A stretch of 64,000 nt of DNA from Xanthomonas campestris pv. phormiicola (GTDB lineage Bacteria > Pseudomonadota > Gammaproteobacteria > Xanthomonadales > Xanthomonadaceae). The notes beneath the pieces were generated by a model. That model saw only the letters and a program-made list of their open reading frames with translations, ran no database searches and was not told where the DNA came from. The translations under genes were made by a program, and so were the position numbers. Positions 41,483 to 49,495 of the stretch are shown here, one piece after another; positions within the stretch are counted from its first letter, which is position 1, and every line of letters starts with the position of its first letter. The DNA lies in NCBI GenBank assembly GCA_025666215.1, contig CP102593.1, positions 124,001 through 188,000 on the forward strand. The letters are read 5' to 3'.

Positions 41483-42463
41483 ATGGTCACATCGCATCAG
41501 CTTCTCCAGCCCGAGATTGCGCATCCGTTCGTCTGGCGTCCTGGCGACGGGCTGAATTCCGGCTGTGTCCAACGCATGCGCCATCAGGTGCGCCGCCCAG
41601 CACATCCGATGGGCGAAGCGTGGTTCATGGGTGAAGATCGGCGCATGTTCGACTTCCTGCTCGCTGATCTTGAGGGCTTTTCGCTCGAGGAGCTGCGCGT
41701 ACCGCTTGAGGAAATCGCTTCCGGAAATTCCAGTTTCGGCCCCATGGACGAGTGGACCAATTGGTATCGCTACTTGTTGGCTCAGCTCGTTCCCCGCCAC
41801 CTGGAACAGTCGTTCGACAGCCTGTATCAGCACCTCGTCACGGCGTTCATGGCCGTGCATCCGCGCGGTATCGATGAGCCATACCCTGGGTTCGCAGATG
41901 ATGCGAGGCAGACGTTGGGCCGCTGCCTGATGGACCCCTCTCGCTGGGCCGGAGAGCGGCTGGCGGTCTCTGCGCCGGAGGATCCGTTCACGGGTGGGGA
42001 GCGCACGGCGTGGAGCGTGGCGTGTGGCGATTTCTCGGCGGGCATGTTCTTCTGTGCGAAGTACCTGACCAACCACGAACTCGCTGACTGGCTCGATTCG
42101 GTATTCGCCATCCGTTGTCCGCTATGGACTACGCAGTTGTATGGCTGGTTGCTAGCCGCCCAACCTTTGCTGTCGGGGCGTGTGGTGGAACTGGCCGACC
42201 TCGATGCCGATACGCCAGCAGAGGTTCTGTGGCATGGAGCGCACACGTTGAAGGGCGATTTCTCTGGCGTCTACGAGCCAGAGTCGCCGCCACTGCCATT
42301 CCTGTCACCGGATCGTTGTCAGGCGGTCCTGGCCAGCGTGCGCAGGCACGTGTCGGAGGCAAGCTATTTCACCTGGCTCGATGCGATCAAGCCCTACGTC
42401 TATCTGGAGGCGCTGCTTGGCAGCATGCCGAGTCGCTTTGCCGACACTTTCGATATCGACTAG
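41483..42463 (+). CDS. Protein of unknown function
   Basis: This 326-residue soluble protein has no signal peptide or membrane segment. It is rich in Trp and aromatic residues (FVWRPGDGLNSGC, WFMGEDRRMFDFLLADLEGF, EWTNWYRYLLAQLVPRHLEQ). I do not recognise the fold or any catalytic motif. It stands alone on the plus strand between repeat clusters, and its composition is lower in G+C than the core genes, so it is probably accessory. The first ATG (MVTSHQLL) is used; MRHQVRRP at codon 32 is an alternative. Confidence 0.6.
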   Translation: MVTSHQLLQPEIAHPFVWRPGDGLNSGCVQRMRHQVRRPAHPMGEAWFMGEDRRMFDFLLADLEGFSLEELRVPLEEIASGNSSFGPMDEWTNWYRYLLAQLVPRHLEQSFDSLYQHLVTAFMAVHPRGIDEPYPGFADDARQTLGRCLMDPSRWAGERLAVSAPEDPFTGGERTAWSVACGDFSAGMFFCAKYLTNHELADWLDSVFAIRCPLWTTQLYGWLLAAQPLLSGRVVELADLDADTPAEVLWHGAHTLKGDFSGVYEPESPPLPFLSPDRCQAVLASVRRHVSEASYFTWLDAIKPYVYLEALLGSMPSRFADTFDID

Positions 42464-42544
42464 AAGCTCCGCTTCTGTCCGAAGCGGAGTGAGGTAACGG
42501 GGTCGGGCAGTAGGAAATGAACCTGACCCCTTTTTTGGGCACCG

Positions 42545-42721
42545 GCCATCGCATTGCTGATCGACGTGTGCATCCGCGGCTTCCAGCGGCACTATCTGAA
42601 TCCGTTCCATCAACCCGTGATGCGGGGCGGCAGTTGGTTCGGCAGCATCAGCGTGCGACTCGATCTGCATAGCAGTCGGGCAGCTGAAAGTGATGGGGGC
42701 GTCTGCTTAAGTGCACTCTGA
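42545..42721 (+). pseudogene. Gene remnant between repeats
   Basis: An open stretch reads AIALLIDVCIRGFQRHYLNP, then FHQPVMRGGSWFGSISVRLDLHSS, and stops inside a GTGCACTCTGACCC repeat. It has no start codon of its own; the sequence before it is another repeat (42491-42535). It looks like the C-terminal part of a lost protein. The parent family is unknown to me. Confidence 0.35.
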
Positions 42722-43019
42722 CCCAGTTTTTCGTCTGCGTAAGTGCACTCTGACCCCTGTTTTTGCCGATTCCGGCGCAGGCGAGGGCAGCGTGGCGGCG
42801 ATGCCGCAGAACGGGCAGGCGTACCCAGGGGGAGCTTGCTGCATGAGGCGCAACGGCGAAGAGAGCCCACTGTTGGGGGGATTCTGTGGCGCGCTTCGGC
42901 TAGCCGTCAATTGGACACGCGGGTGGTGGGCTGGAGCCCCGTCCATGCCGCCAGGCTATAGTGGTATGAAAGAAGTGCACTCTGACCCTGGTTTCCACTA
43001 AAGAAGTGCACTCTGATCC
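42710..43019. repeat. Cluster of GTGCACTCTGACCC repeats around the HIT fragment
   Basis: Four copies of AGTGCACTCTGAYCC start at 42710, 42742, 42974 and 43005, all in the same orientation; the last two are each followed by GGTTTCCACTAAA. The truncated HIT copy lies between the second and third, and its break abuts the second. Confidence 0.7.
42764..42844 (-). pseudogene. Truncated HIT gene (copy 3)
   Basis: Codons 1-27 of the HIT gene (MQQAPPGYACPFCGIAATLP, then SPAPESA) are preserved and then break off about eight bases from a GTGCACTCTGACCC repeat. The upstream flank is also shared with copies 1 and 2. The histidine triad is missing, so there is no function. Confidence 0.8.
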
Positions 43020-43050
43020 CGGTTTCCACTAAATTTTGGCATTAGGCTCT

Positions 43051-44373
43051 TCAAGGCCTCTGTTTAACAGCGGTTTCTGCAATCTTGACAATTGGGTCGC
43101 GCAACTCCTTTAGGAGCTCAATAACTTCCTTCTTTGTCAGTGAATTATCTGCATGCCCCCTTATCGGATTCATGTGAATCTCTGATAGAACATTTTTTAT
43201 GTAATGAGAATGATCTTCCCCTTTTCCGTCTCCGCCTGACACCTGCTCAGAGAATCCAACCATTGAGCGAACTAACACACTTTTATAGGCATATTCTTCC
43301 GCAAGATTTCTTTGTTTTATGTATTGAGATGCAGAAAACCAAGCTGCTCCGATCAATATGGGGATGAGTGAAATTCGGCCTATGACGAGTTCGATTGCAG
43401 TTCCTGAGTCAATTGTGACCCATATGCCAATACCAATTGCGCCTAAAATAAAAATTGCCGCTGCGAAAATCCATCTGATAGTGGTCTTGTCAGATTCTGC
43501 TTTAATCTGCTTCTCGGTAAATGCTGCACTTAGTCCTTGTGCTGTCTTATAGCCGAGGGCGACTCTTGCGCTGTTGATAAGCGACTTCGCTTCGTCGAGA
43601 AGTACGACTCTCTCGGATGTGAATTCATCTAATAACGCCCTATATTCGTCTGATTTTGCATTTTGATTATCAATTTGAAGTTCGCGCGAAGAGATTTTCT
43701 TGAAGAAATCTTCTATTCCAGCCGTGAGATTTCTAACATCGTTTTTACTCTTTTCTATTCCAGTGTATGAGTCTTCGCAATCTTTCTTAATAGAGCTTAT
43801 CAATTCTAGTGCGCTGGTTGATTCCTTTAGGTTTTGAGATATCGAATCTTTCGACGAGCTTATTTTTTCTATAGTATTTCGCGCATCAGTGAGAGTGAGC
43901 TTCATTTCCTCTAGCGCAGATTCCGTTGCTTCCTTTGTTGATCTTAGATTTTCAATTTCTATCGACAATTCAAGGGATTTCTTTTGAAGAGTGTCTATGT
44001 GATCTTCAAATGCGATTCTTCTCTCATCTAAATCGCGGACACCATAAGATCGAATGATGGGCTTTATTTGTTCTAAAATATTTCCTGCGCTTGTCAAGTC
44101 TAAGTTATTGCAGTAGGTGACAAGGCTACCTAGGTTGGAGCTAATTAAGGTTCTTTCTGCGCTAGTTGATTTCTTTAGAAATTTTGTCGGCGCAGAATAG
44201 AGGGTATGCAAGTCAATCAAAATTGACTCGATTCCTGCGATTATCGACTTGTCTGAATACTCAGATTCATTGCCAAACCGGAGACCCGCGAAATCATGAG
44301 ATTTAACTTTTTTTAAAGATTTCTTTATTTCGGAAGATTGATCTTTAATTTGCTTTATGGACGGGGTTTCCAT
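43051..44373 (-). CDS. A+T-rich coiled-coil membrane protein
   Basis: This 440-residue protein has a helical N-region (1-115), a long Ser/Lys/Glu-rich coiled coil (about 115-260), the block SARVALGYKTAQGLSAAFTEKQIKAESDK, two membrane helices (about 300-322 and 328-350), and a cytosolic C-domain (about 351-440). The GYKTAQGLSAAF block just before the helices recurs, to my recollection, in uncharacterised coiled-coil membrane proteins of defence-type islands; that link is weak. Base composition is strikingly A+T-rich compared with all neighbours, with rare codons (AAA, ATT, TCT), so it was acquired. It is bounded by GGGTCAG-type repeats on both sides and lies beside an Mrr-like nuclease. Function is unknown. 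Confidence 0.75.
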   Translation of the reverse strand: METPSIKQIKDQSSEIKKSLKKVKSHDFAGLRFGNESEYSDKSIIAGIESILIDLHTLYSAPTKFLKKSTSAERTLISSNLGSLVTYCNNLDLTSAGNILEQIKPIIRSYGVRDLDERRIAFEDHIDTLQKKSLELSIEIENLRSTKEATESALEEMKLTLTDARNTIEKISSSKDSISQNLKESTSALELISSIKKDCEDSYTGIEKSKNDVRNLTAGIEDFFKKISSRELQIDNQNAKSDEYRALLDEFTSERVVLLDEAKSLINSARVALGYKTAQGLSAAFTEKQIKAESDKTTIRWIFAAAIFILGAIGIGIWVTIDSGTAIELVIGRISLIPILIGAAWFSASQYIKQRNLAEEYAYKSVLVRSMVGFSEQVSGGDGKGEDHSHYIKNVLSEIHMNPIRGHADNSLTKKEVIELLKELRDPIVKIAETAVKQRP

Positions 44374-44548
44374 TTTTGGTCAGTTCCATTTCTAGGCGAT
44401 AATTTTAGTGTAGTAAAGGCGAATCTTGACGCTGATAATGTCGCGAGTGGACTGCATTTGAAAACTGGATCGTTCAAGTCAAATTTCGAATGCCTGGAGT
44501 CTCTGCATTTTAGGGATTATATGGCTGAAGTAACGGGGTCAGGCTCAC

Positions 44549-45373
44549 TTACCCGGTTCCTTGGCAATGCGGAAACTGGCTGCAGCCAAGAAATACCTTA
44601 CCCGTGCGCTTGTTGGTCCGCTGTACGAGTACGCTTCCGCACCGTCGGCAGGTTGGTGATTGAGAGGGAGTTTCGATCGCCGAGCCGAGCGCCGGTTCGA
44701 TACGGGAATCGAGAGGTATTCCAATAGCGCTACCACGTTGCGCCGTTTGGATCATGTCCAGTAACTGTTCTCCGCCGATCAGCTTGATCGGCTTACCAAA
44801 CGCAAACCGTGCTGCATCGGCCGTGTATCCACCCACACAAACGATCTTCACCGCATCCGCCTGGTGATGCGCCAGCAGCCCATACATTTCGCGTACGACG
44901 CTGACGCCGACCTGTTGCCGCTTCCATTGCTTGCACTGCACCAGCGTGCGATGGCCGTCCTTGCGCAGGATCAGGTCGATGCCGCCGTCGGCGCCGCCTA
45001 GGCCGGTTTCTTCCACGCTGTAGCCCTGGCGGCGGAAGGCTTCGCCGACGAGCAGTTCGAATTGGCGCCAGCCACCGGCGGCAAGGCTTTCCAGGGTGGT
45101 ACGAGTATCCAGTAGGCGGCGACGATGGCGTGCGCCGAGGAAGGAGAAGAGCGCAGCGATCCAACAGACGATCAGCACGATCCACGCAAGCGGTGCGAGC
45201 GTGCTGTCCGAGTGCTGCGCGATGCCTTGAGCCAGCATGCCGCCGTGCTGGGAGAGCCACCAGGCGAGTCCATAGCGCACGGCAAGAAAGCCAGCGATGC
45301 CCATGGCTAGCCCAAGCGGCCACGGCAACGCAGCCAGCGCGTCAAAACCGGTATTTCCCCGTTTGCGTCCCAT
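44549..45373 (-). CDS. Membrane-anchored Mrr-type restriction endonuclease-like protein
   Basis: This 274-residue protein has two N-terminal membrane helices (about residues 17-35 and 57-78), then an Mrr_cat domain (about 95-210) with FELLVGEAFRRQGYSVEETG, GGADGGIDLIL and TLVQCKQWK, giving the Asp...Gln-x-Lys active site. A C-terminal topoisomerase-type zinc ribbon follows (CRRCGSVLVQRTNKRTGKVFLGC...C). The membrane anchor suggests it acts on incoming DNA at the envelope; inferred. The stop lies within a GGGTCAGGCTCACTT repeat. The start MGRKRGNTG gives a basic cytoplasmic end. Confidence 0.85.
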   Translation of the reverse strand: MGRKRGNTGFDALAALPWPLGLAMGIAGFLAVRYGLAWWLSQHGGMLAQGIAQHSDSTLAPLAWIVLIVCWIAALFSFLGARHRRRLLDTRTTLESLAAGGWRQFELLVGEAFRRQGYSVEETGLGGADGGIDLILRKDGHRTLVQCKQWKRQQVGVSVVREMYGLLAHHQADAVKIVCVGGYTADAARFAFGKPIKLIGGEQLLDMIQTAQRGSAIGIPLDSRIEPALGSAIETPSQSPTCRRCGSVLVQRTNKRTGKVFLGCSQFPHCQGTG

Positions 45374-45625
45374 GCGACCCCCGTCCCAGAACCAAACATA
45401 GCGCCAGAATCGGCAGCTGTCCGCCTGGCGATTGCGTCGTCTACGAAACGAGACATGAGGTGCTTCAGGGCAGCGGTCGAGCAGACGGCACCGGCCCGAA
45501 GTTATGGGTACGACTGTCGTTGCGCGGCTGAAGCTCTCAGTGAATATCTGATTTTTGGATATCAAAAAGAGCGCGCTACGTTGGCTGCGCGGACACCCCG
45601 TCCGCCCACGTCGAGGACGGATGCC

Positions 45626-45955
45626 ATGACGACTTCGAAAGCCCGCACCACCGCCGCCGCGCGGCACACCGCGCCAACGGCCACGCTACAAACGCAGGAA
45701 GAGCCCTTCACCTTCGGCGTCACCCTGCAACAACTCGACCAGTTCCACGCGCTGTTACGCACCATCACCGCGCAGAGCGACATGGTGGCGGTGTGCAGCG
45801 GGGCGCCGCTGGACGACAAGAGCGTGTCGATCCTGGGCGAGAGCATCTTCACGGCCGCCCGCGCGGTGCGCGGGATCGTGGACGAGATCCACGCACAGCG
45901 GCTGGGCGGCGATGGTCTGGCGCCGGTGTCGCACGGGGAGCCGCGCCATGCGTAA
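45626..45955 (+). CDS. Small protein overlapping the SymE-like gene
   Basis: This 109-residue protein has a disordered Thr/Ala-rich start and a helical core (FTFGVTLQQLDQFHALLRTITAQSD, SILGESIFTAARAVRGIVDEIHAQRL). There is no signal peptide. Its stop overlaps the next gene by eight bases, so the two are translationally linked. The role is unknown; as partner of a SymE-like protein it could be an antitoxin or regulator. Its upstream region, divergent from the Mrr gene, is A+T-richer around 45540-45580 and may hold the promoter. Confidence 0.65.
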   Translation: MTTSKARTTAAARHTAPTATLQTQEEPFTFGVTLQQLDQFHALLRTITAQSDMVAVCSGAPLDDKSVSILGESIFTAARAVRGIVDEIHAQRLGGDGLAPVSHGEPRHA

Positions 45956-46304
45956 GCCGCCTTCCCGTCCCGCTGCCACCTCGCGCAAGCGTGCGCCGCG
46001 CCAGACAGCGCAGTTCCGCGACTGGACCATCGTGGAGCCGACGCTCACGCCGATGCTGACGCCCGAGCAGATCGCCGCCGAGCTTGCCGCCGAGGCAGCC
46101 CGCACGCCGCGCGCGCCCCGTCGCCGGCGCCCGCCGCAGCGCTGCAAGATGGGCTACGGCTATTACCCGGCCAGCAACCAGGTGGTGCCGGCGCTACGCC
46201 TGCGCGGGCGCTGGCTGGAACAGCTGGGTTTCGCCATCGGCAGCACGCTGCGCATCGAGGTGCGCGCGGGTGAACTGGTGGTGCGCGTGGCCGGCGCGGA
46301 CTGA
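45948..46304 (+). CDS. SymE-like (AbrB-fold) protein
   Basis: This 118-residue protein has a basic, Pro/Arg-rich N-terminal half and a SymE-type C-terminal domain (about 70-118): GYGYYPASNQVVPALRLRGRWLEQLGFAIGSTLRIEVRAGELVVRV. E. coli SymE is an SOS-induced toxin with an AbrB-like fold that condenses the nucleoid, controlled by the antisense RNA SymR. Here a protein gene overlaps its start instead, so control may differ. The 293 bases downstream hold no gene. ATG start within the overlap; no strong separate ribosome site. Confidence 0.78.
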   Translation: MRKPPSRPAATSRKRAPRQTAQFRDWTIVEPTLTPMLTPEQIAAELAAEAARTPRAPRRRRPPQRCKMGYGYYPASNQVVPALRLRGRWLEQLGFAIGSTLRIEVRAGELVVRVAGAD

Positions 46305-46597
46305 GGCCTGGGGCGCGGTGCGGTGCGGCCGCGCCGATGGATGGAGCCGTTGCAGGGCACGCAGGATGCGGCGCGGTGGTGCGTTCGGGTGCTTCCCGAC
46401 CACCAGCGGCCGGATGCCGGTGGCGGCATCGATGCCGGCGCAGGCGGAAGCCGGCGTATGGGGTGCCGGCACCGTGGCGGTGCGCCTGGGCAAGGTGATT
46501 TACCGGCGCGGCCGCGCCTGTTGCCAGGCACGGCCGCGGTGGGGCTGACGATCGTAGCGGCGCCGTAGCGGGCGCCGCGCGATCGCGTTGCCGGCGC

Positions 46598-47860
46598 TTA
46601 GCGGTACTTGTCCAGGAACTGCTGGCGCACGGCGACGGCGCAGGCGTCCTCGGTCAGCAGATGCTCGACGGCGCTGTTGTCGCTCGGATCGCCGGAGCCC
46701 AGGTCGAGTACGGCCACCTGGTTGCTGCCGCGACGCTTGAAGGCGGCGATGGCGGTGTGGGCGTTCTTCAGCGGCACGGTAGCGTCGTTGTCGGAGCCGC
46801 ACAGCAGGGTGGGGGTGCGCGGGGCCCAGCTGAGCAGGTCGTTGCGCTCCAGGTCGCGCAGGAACGGGTCGTTGGGGTTGTTGCCGAAATCGTTATAGAA
46901 CCCGGGCTGGAAGTAGCGGCGGATCTTGTCGACGCCCGGCAAGGTAGTGCCGGTCGCCAGATCCTCCACGTCGTGGGTGCCCGGGAACAGGGACTCGACC
47001 TTGCCGGCCCACGGATCCTGGAAGACCTGCGAGGGAGCCAGATAGATGTTGTGGTAGGTCCGCTGCATCGCGATCACGGCGTAGCTGGCCAGCACGATGT
47101 CGAAGGTGCTTTCGCCCACGCTGTTGCGACCGCTGCGGCTGTCCAGGAAGGTCTGGCTCAACGCATACGGCCCGGAGACCGGGGCGCTGGCGACCAGGTT
47201 GAACTCGTCCGACAAATGCGCTTCGATCTCGCGCTGGGTGGCCATTGCAGCATGTCCGCCCTGCGAGAAGCCGGTCAGCATGACCTTGCCCGACAGCGGC
47301 GTGTTCAAGCGCTGCAGCAGCTGACGCGCTGCGCGCATGGCATCGATGGTGGCGCTGGCCTCTGACGCGCTGTGCAGGAACGGGTGGAAGGGATAGTTGG
47401 ACTGGCCCAGGCCCAGATAGTCGGGGCTGACCACGACATAGCCCTGGCTGGCAAGGTGGGTGACCATGGTGTCGTCGCCCTTGTCGTCGCGGATCTCCTT
47501 CGCCTGCTCGGCGCGGCGCAGCGTCTCGGTGCCCTGGTCGTAGCTCAGCAAGGGGTAAGGGCCGGCGCAGTCCTTGCCGCCGGGGACGAGCAGCACGCCG
47601 GACGCGGTCGCCGGTTCGCCGTTCACTCCAACCGTCGCATACGCGAACTCGGCGACGCGAACGTCGCACTTGGCCTGCTCGCTGGGTTGCTCTTCGGCCA
47701 TCAAGGCGGTGATCGCCTCGCGGGTGTAGCTGGACAACACCGCGCTCTTGAGCAGGGTGCCGCGCGCCGGGGTCGCGGTGGCTGCCATGGGCAGCAAGGC
47801 GCCGGCCACGCCGAGCAGGGAGACCAGTTGAAACGCCAGTGTGTTGCGGATCGTGACCAT
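46598..47860 (-). CDS. Secreted alpha/beta-hydrolase (secretory-lipase family)
   Basis: This 420-residue protein has a signal peptide (about residues 1-30, ending MAATATP-A). It has an alpha/beta-hydrolase fold: oxyanion region SYDQGTETL, VVVSPDYLGLGQS, the nucleophile Ser199 in LTGFSQGGHAAM, and a late LLCGSDNDATVPLKNAHTAIAAF holding the likely catalytic Asp. It matches the fungal-type secretory lipase (LIP) family also found in bacteria. It is probably exported and acts on lipids or esters. The ATG at 47860 has AGGA seven bases away; an in-frame ATG 15 bases upstream is less likely. Confidence 0.85.
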   Translation of the reverse strand: MVTIRNTLAFQLVSLLGVAGALLPMAATATPARGTLLKSAVLSSYTREAITALMAEEQPSEQAKCDVRVAEFAYATVGVNGEPATASGVLLVPGGKDCAGPYPLLSYDQGTETLRRAEQAKEIRDDKGDDTMVTHLASQGYVVVSPDYLGLGQSNYPFHPFLHSASEASATIDAMRAARQLLQRLNTPLSGKVMLTGFSQGGHAAMATQREIEAHLSDEFNLVASAPVSGPYALSQTFLDSRSGRNSVGESTFDIVLASYAVIAMQRTYHNIYLAPSQVFQDPWAGKVESLFPGTHDVEDLATGTTLPGVDKIRRYFQPGFYNDFGNNPNDPFLRDLERNDLLSWAPRTPTLLCGSDNDATVPLKNAHTAIAAFKRRGSNQVAVLDLGSGDPSDNSAVEHLLTEDACAVAVRQQFLDKYR

Positions 47861-48585
47861 GAAACGTCCTCGCATGTCGTACGCCCGTCGCCGGGTGTGG
47901 GGTGGGTGGGGCGCAAACACTACTATGGCAGCGAGGACATTTCTGCGAAAAAGATTCGATATGTTTATCTGCGGTAGTTATTGGGTCCGCTGCGTCCTGA
48001 ATAACGCGATCGGCTGCGCCGTTGCAACGTGCTGCATATCGCTGCGCGTTCGTGAGCAAAACGGATTTTGTGCGGAAATCAGCTTGGAAAAGCGGTTTTT
48101 TCGATTATTCGCGTCGTTTCCGACGGGCGCACGAGGCGAGGGTGCGGAATGTTTCCGGGCAGAATTTTTATCCGCATGCTCTCAATTTGCAGATATTAAA
48201 TAATTGAAATATCCGCAACTGAAGATAATCGTGGCCGCACGCGATCCTATATGGGGGCGCGTGCGCGGCGCTGGAGGATATGGCGGGGTGGCGCTGATGG
48301 CGTCGGCGGCCATGCGCGGTATTCGCTGCCGATCGCGGTGCCGCGGTCAGGCTGCGGCATGGTCGGCGGGTAGGCACGCTGGTCGGCGTGCACACGCGGG
48401 CCGCGTGGTCGGCTGCCTGGCGTTGCGCCCGGCGGCGGGCGCAACCCGGCCGGCCGCCGGGCGGCGCAGGTCAGCGCGGGGAATGCGCGGCGGCGTGGAC
48501 GCGGCGCCGGGCGTGACGCAGGCGCGGCGCCGCAGGGCAACCGGGCAGCGCCAACGCGGCCTGGCCTGCCCGGGAATCGATGACG
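47861..48585. other. Intergenic region with an A+T-richer segment
   Basis: These 725 bases lie upstream of the lipase gene. 47930-48215 is clearly A+T-richer and holds TGC-A-GATATT...AATATC-C-GCA, an imperfect inverted repeat at 48188-48216 that could bind a regulator. The remaining G+C-rich part (48220-48585) shows no supported gene. Short open frames here lack ribosome sites and recognisable proteins. Confidence 0.4.
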
Positions 48586-49041
48586 CTAGCGGACCTTGTA
48601 CAACACCGCCGCGCCGGGCTTGGGTTCGAACATGGGCACGGTCTGCTGCTTGAGCGCGGTGCCCTTGGCGTCCCACACCAGGGTCTCGGCGGGGTATTCC
48701 TCGTTGCGGGTCATGGTGTCGATCTGCTTGACGATCACCGTCGAGCCGGCCTTCACTTCGGGATTCCAGGCGAACACGCCGAGCCTGCCGTAGAACACGG
48801 CCGGCGCGTCGGCATCGAGGCGGCGGTCGGGGCACATGACCAGGCCGCGGTCGAGCATCACGCGCAGCGCGCCGACGGGCACGGCTTTCACGGTGGGCGC
48901 GGTGCGGTCGGTGCTGTGGCCGGGGCAGACATTGGCCGAGCGCAGCAGCATGTCGTCGACCACTTGCCGGTCGGACTGGGCGAAGGCCGGCAGGGCGGCG
49001 GCGGACAGGGCGAGCATTGCGACAGTGGACTTCCAGTGCAC
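48586..49041 (-). CDS. Exported protein of unknown function
   Basis: This 151-residue protein has a signal peptide (VHWKSTVAMLALSAAALPAFAQS; cleavage after AFA). The mature part contains RSANVCPGHST and LVMCPDRRLDADAPAVFYGRLGVFAWNPEVKAGSTVIVKQ, with two cysteines that could pair, and probably lies in the periplasm. The GTG start is chosen because a strong AGGAGGTG site sits six bases before it. I do not recognise the family. Confidence 0.7.
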   Translation of the reverse strand: MHWKSTVAMLALSAAALPAFAQSDRQVVDDMLLRSANVCPGHSTDRTAPTVKAVPVGALRVMLDRGLVMCPDRRLDADAPAVFYGRLGVFAWNPEVKAGSTVIVKQIDTMTRNEEYPAETLVWDAKGTALKQQTVPMFEPKPGAAVLYKVR

Positions 49042-49411
49042 GTGACACCTCCTATTGAATGAATTGCTCCGGCGTCGCGGTCGGCCACGTTGCACAGGTG
49101 GGCCGTCCGCCAGGGACGCGCGGCGACTCTATCAACAAGGCCGATGGGCAATTGCAAATGGAGCGTGATGGCGTGCGCCCTCGTGCACGCTTCCATTCAC
49201 GTTGCATGTGCCGATCGATGGCGGTGGCGAAAAGGCGTTTGCCCAGTGGCGGTAGGCATGCGGGGAGCGCGGCGACACGCTCGTGCGCATTGCCTGGCGC
49301 GCTCACGTGTCGGCATCGCTGCGGAGGGTGAGCGAACGTTTCGAGCTGCTGCACTGCGCATCGGGGTAGAAGCGCTGTCGTCTCTGTGCAGCAACGCCGG
49401 ATGCAGGGACG

Positions 49412-49495
49412 GCGCAGCCTTGCGCACCCAACTCCGCGAGTCGCTTTCGCGCCGGACCCTCACCCCAACCCCTCTCCCGGGGGGAGAGGGGCTTA
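49412..49495. repeat. Dispersed CCCTCTCCC-hairpin repeat (copy near 49.4 kb)
   Basis: This copy has the same orientation as the one at 703-793: GCGCAGCCTTGCGCACCCAACTCC..., then CCCTCACCCCAACCCCTCTCCC and its GGGAGAGGGG partner (quoted in parts). The hairpin touches the stop of the gene at 49493 and may act as its terminator. The rest of 49042-49411 holds no supported gene. Confidence 0.75.

Noticed and set aside
47841..48203. A plus-strand frame in the A+T-rich region upstream of the lipase gene
   Set aside because: There is no ribosome site, the composition is odd and the start lies inside the lipase signal-peptide region; no recognisable protein results.
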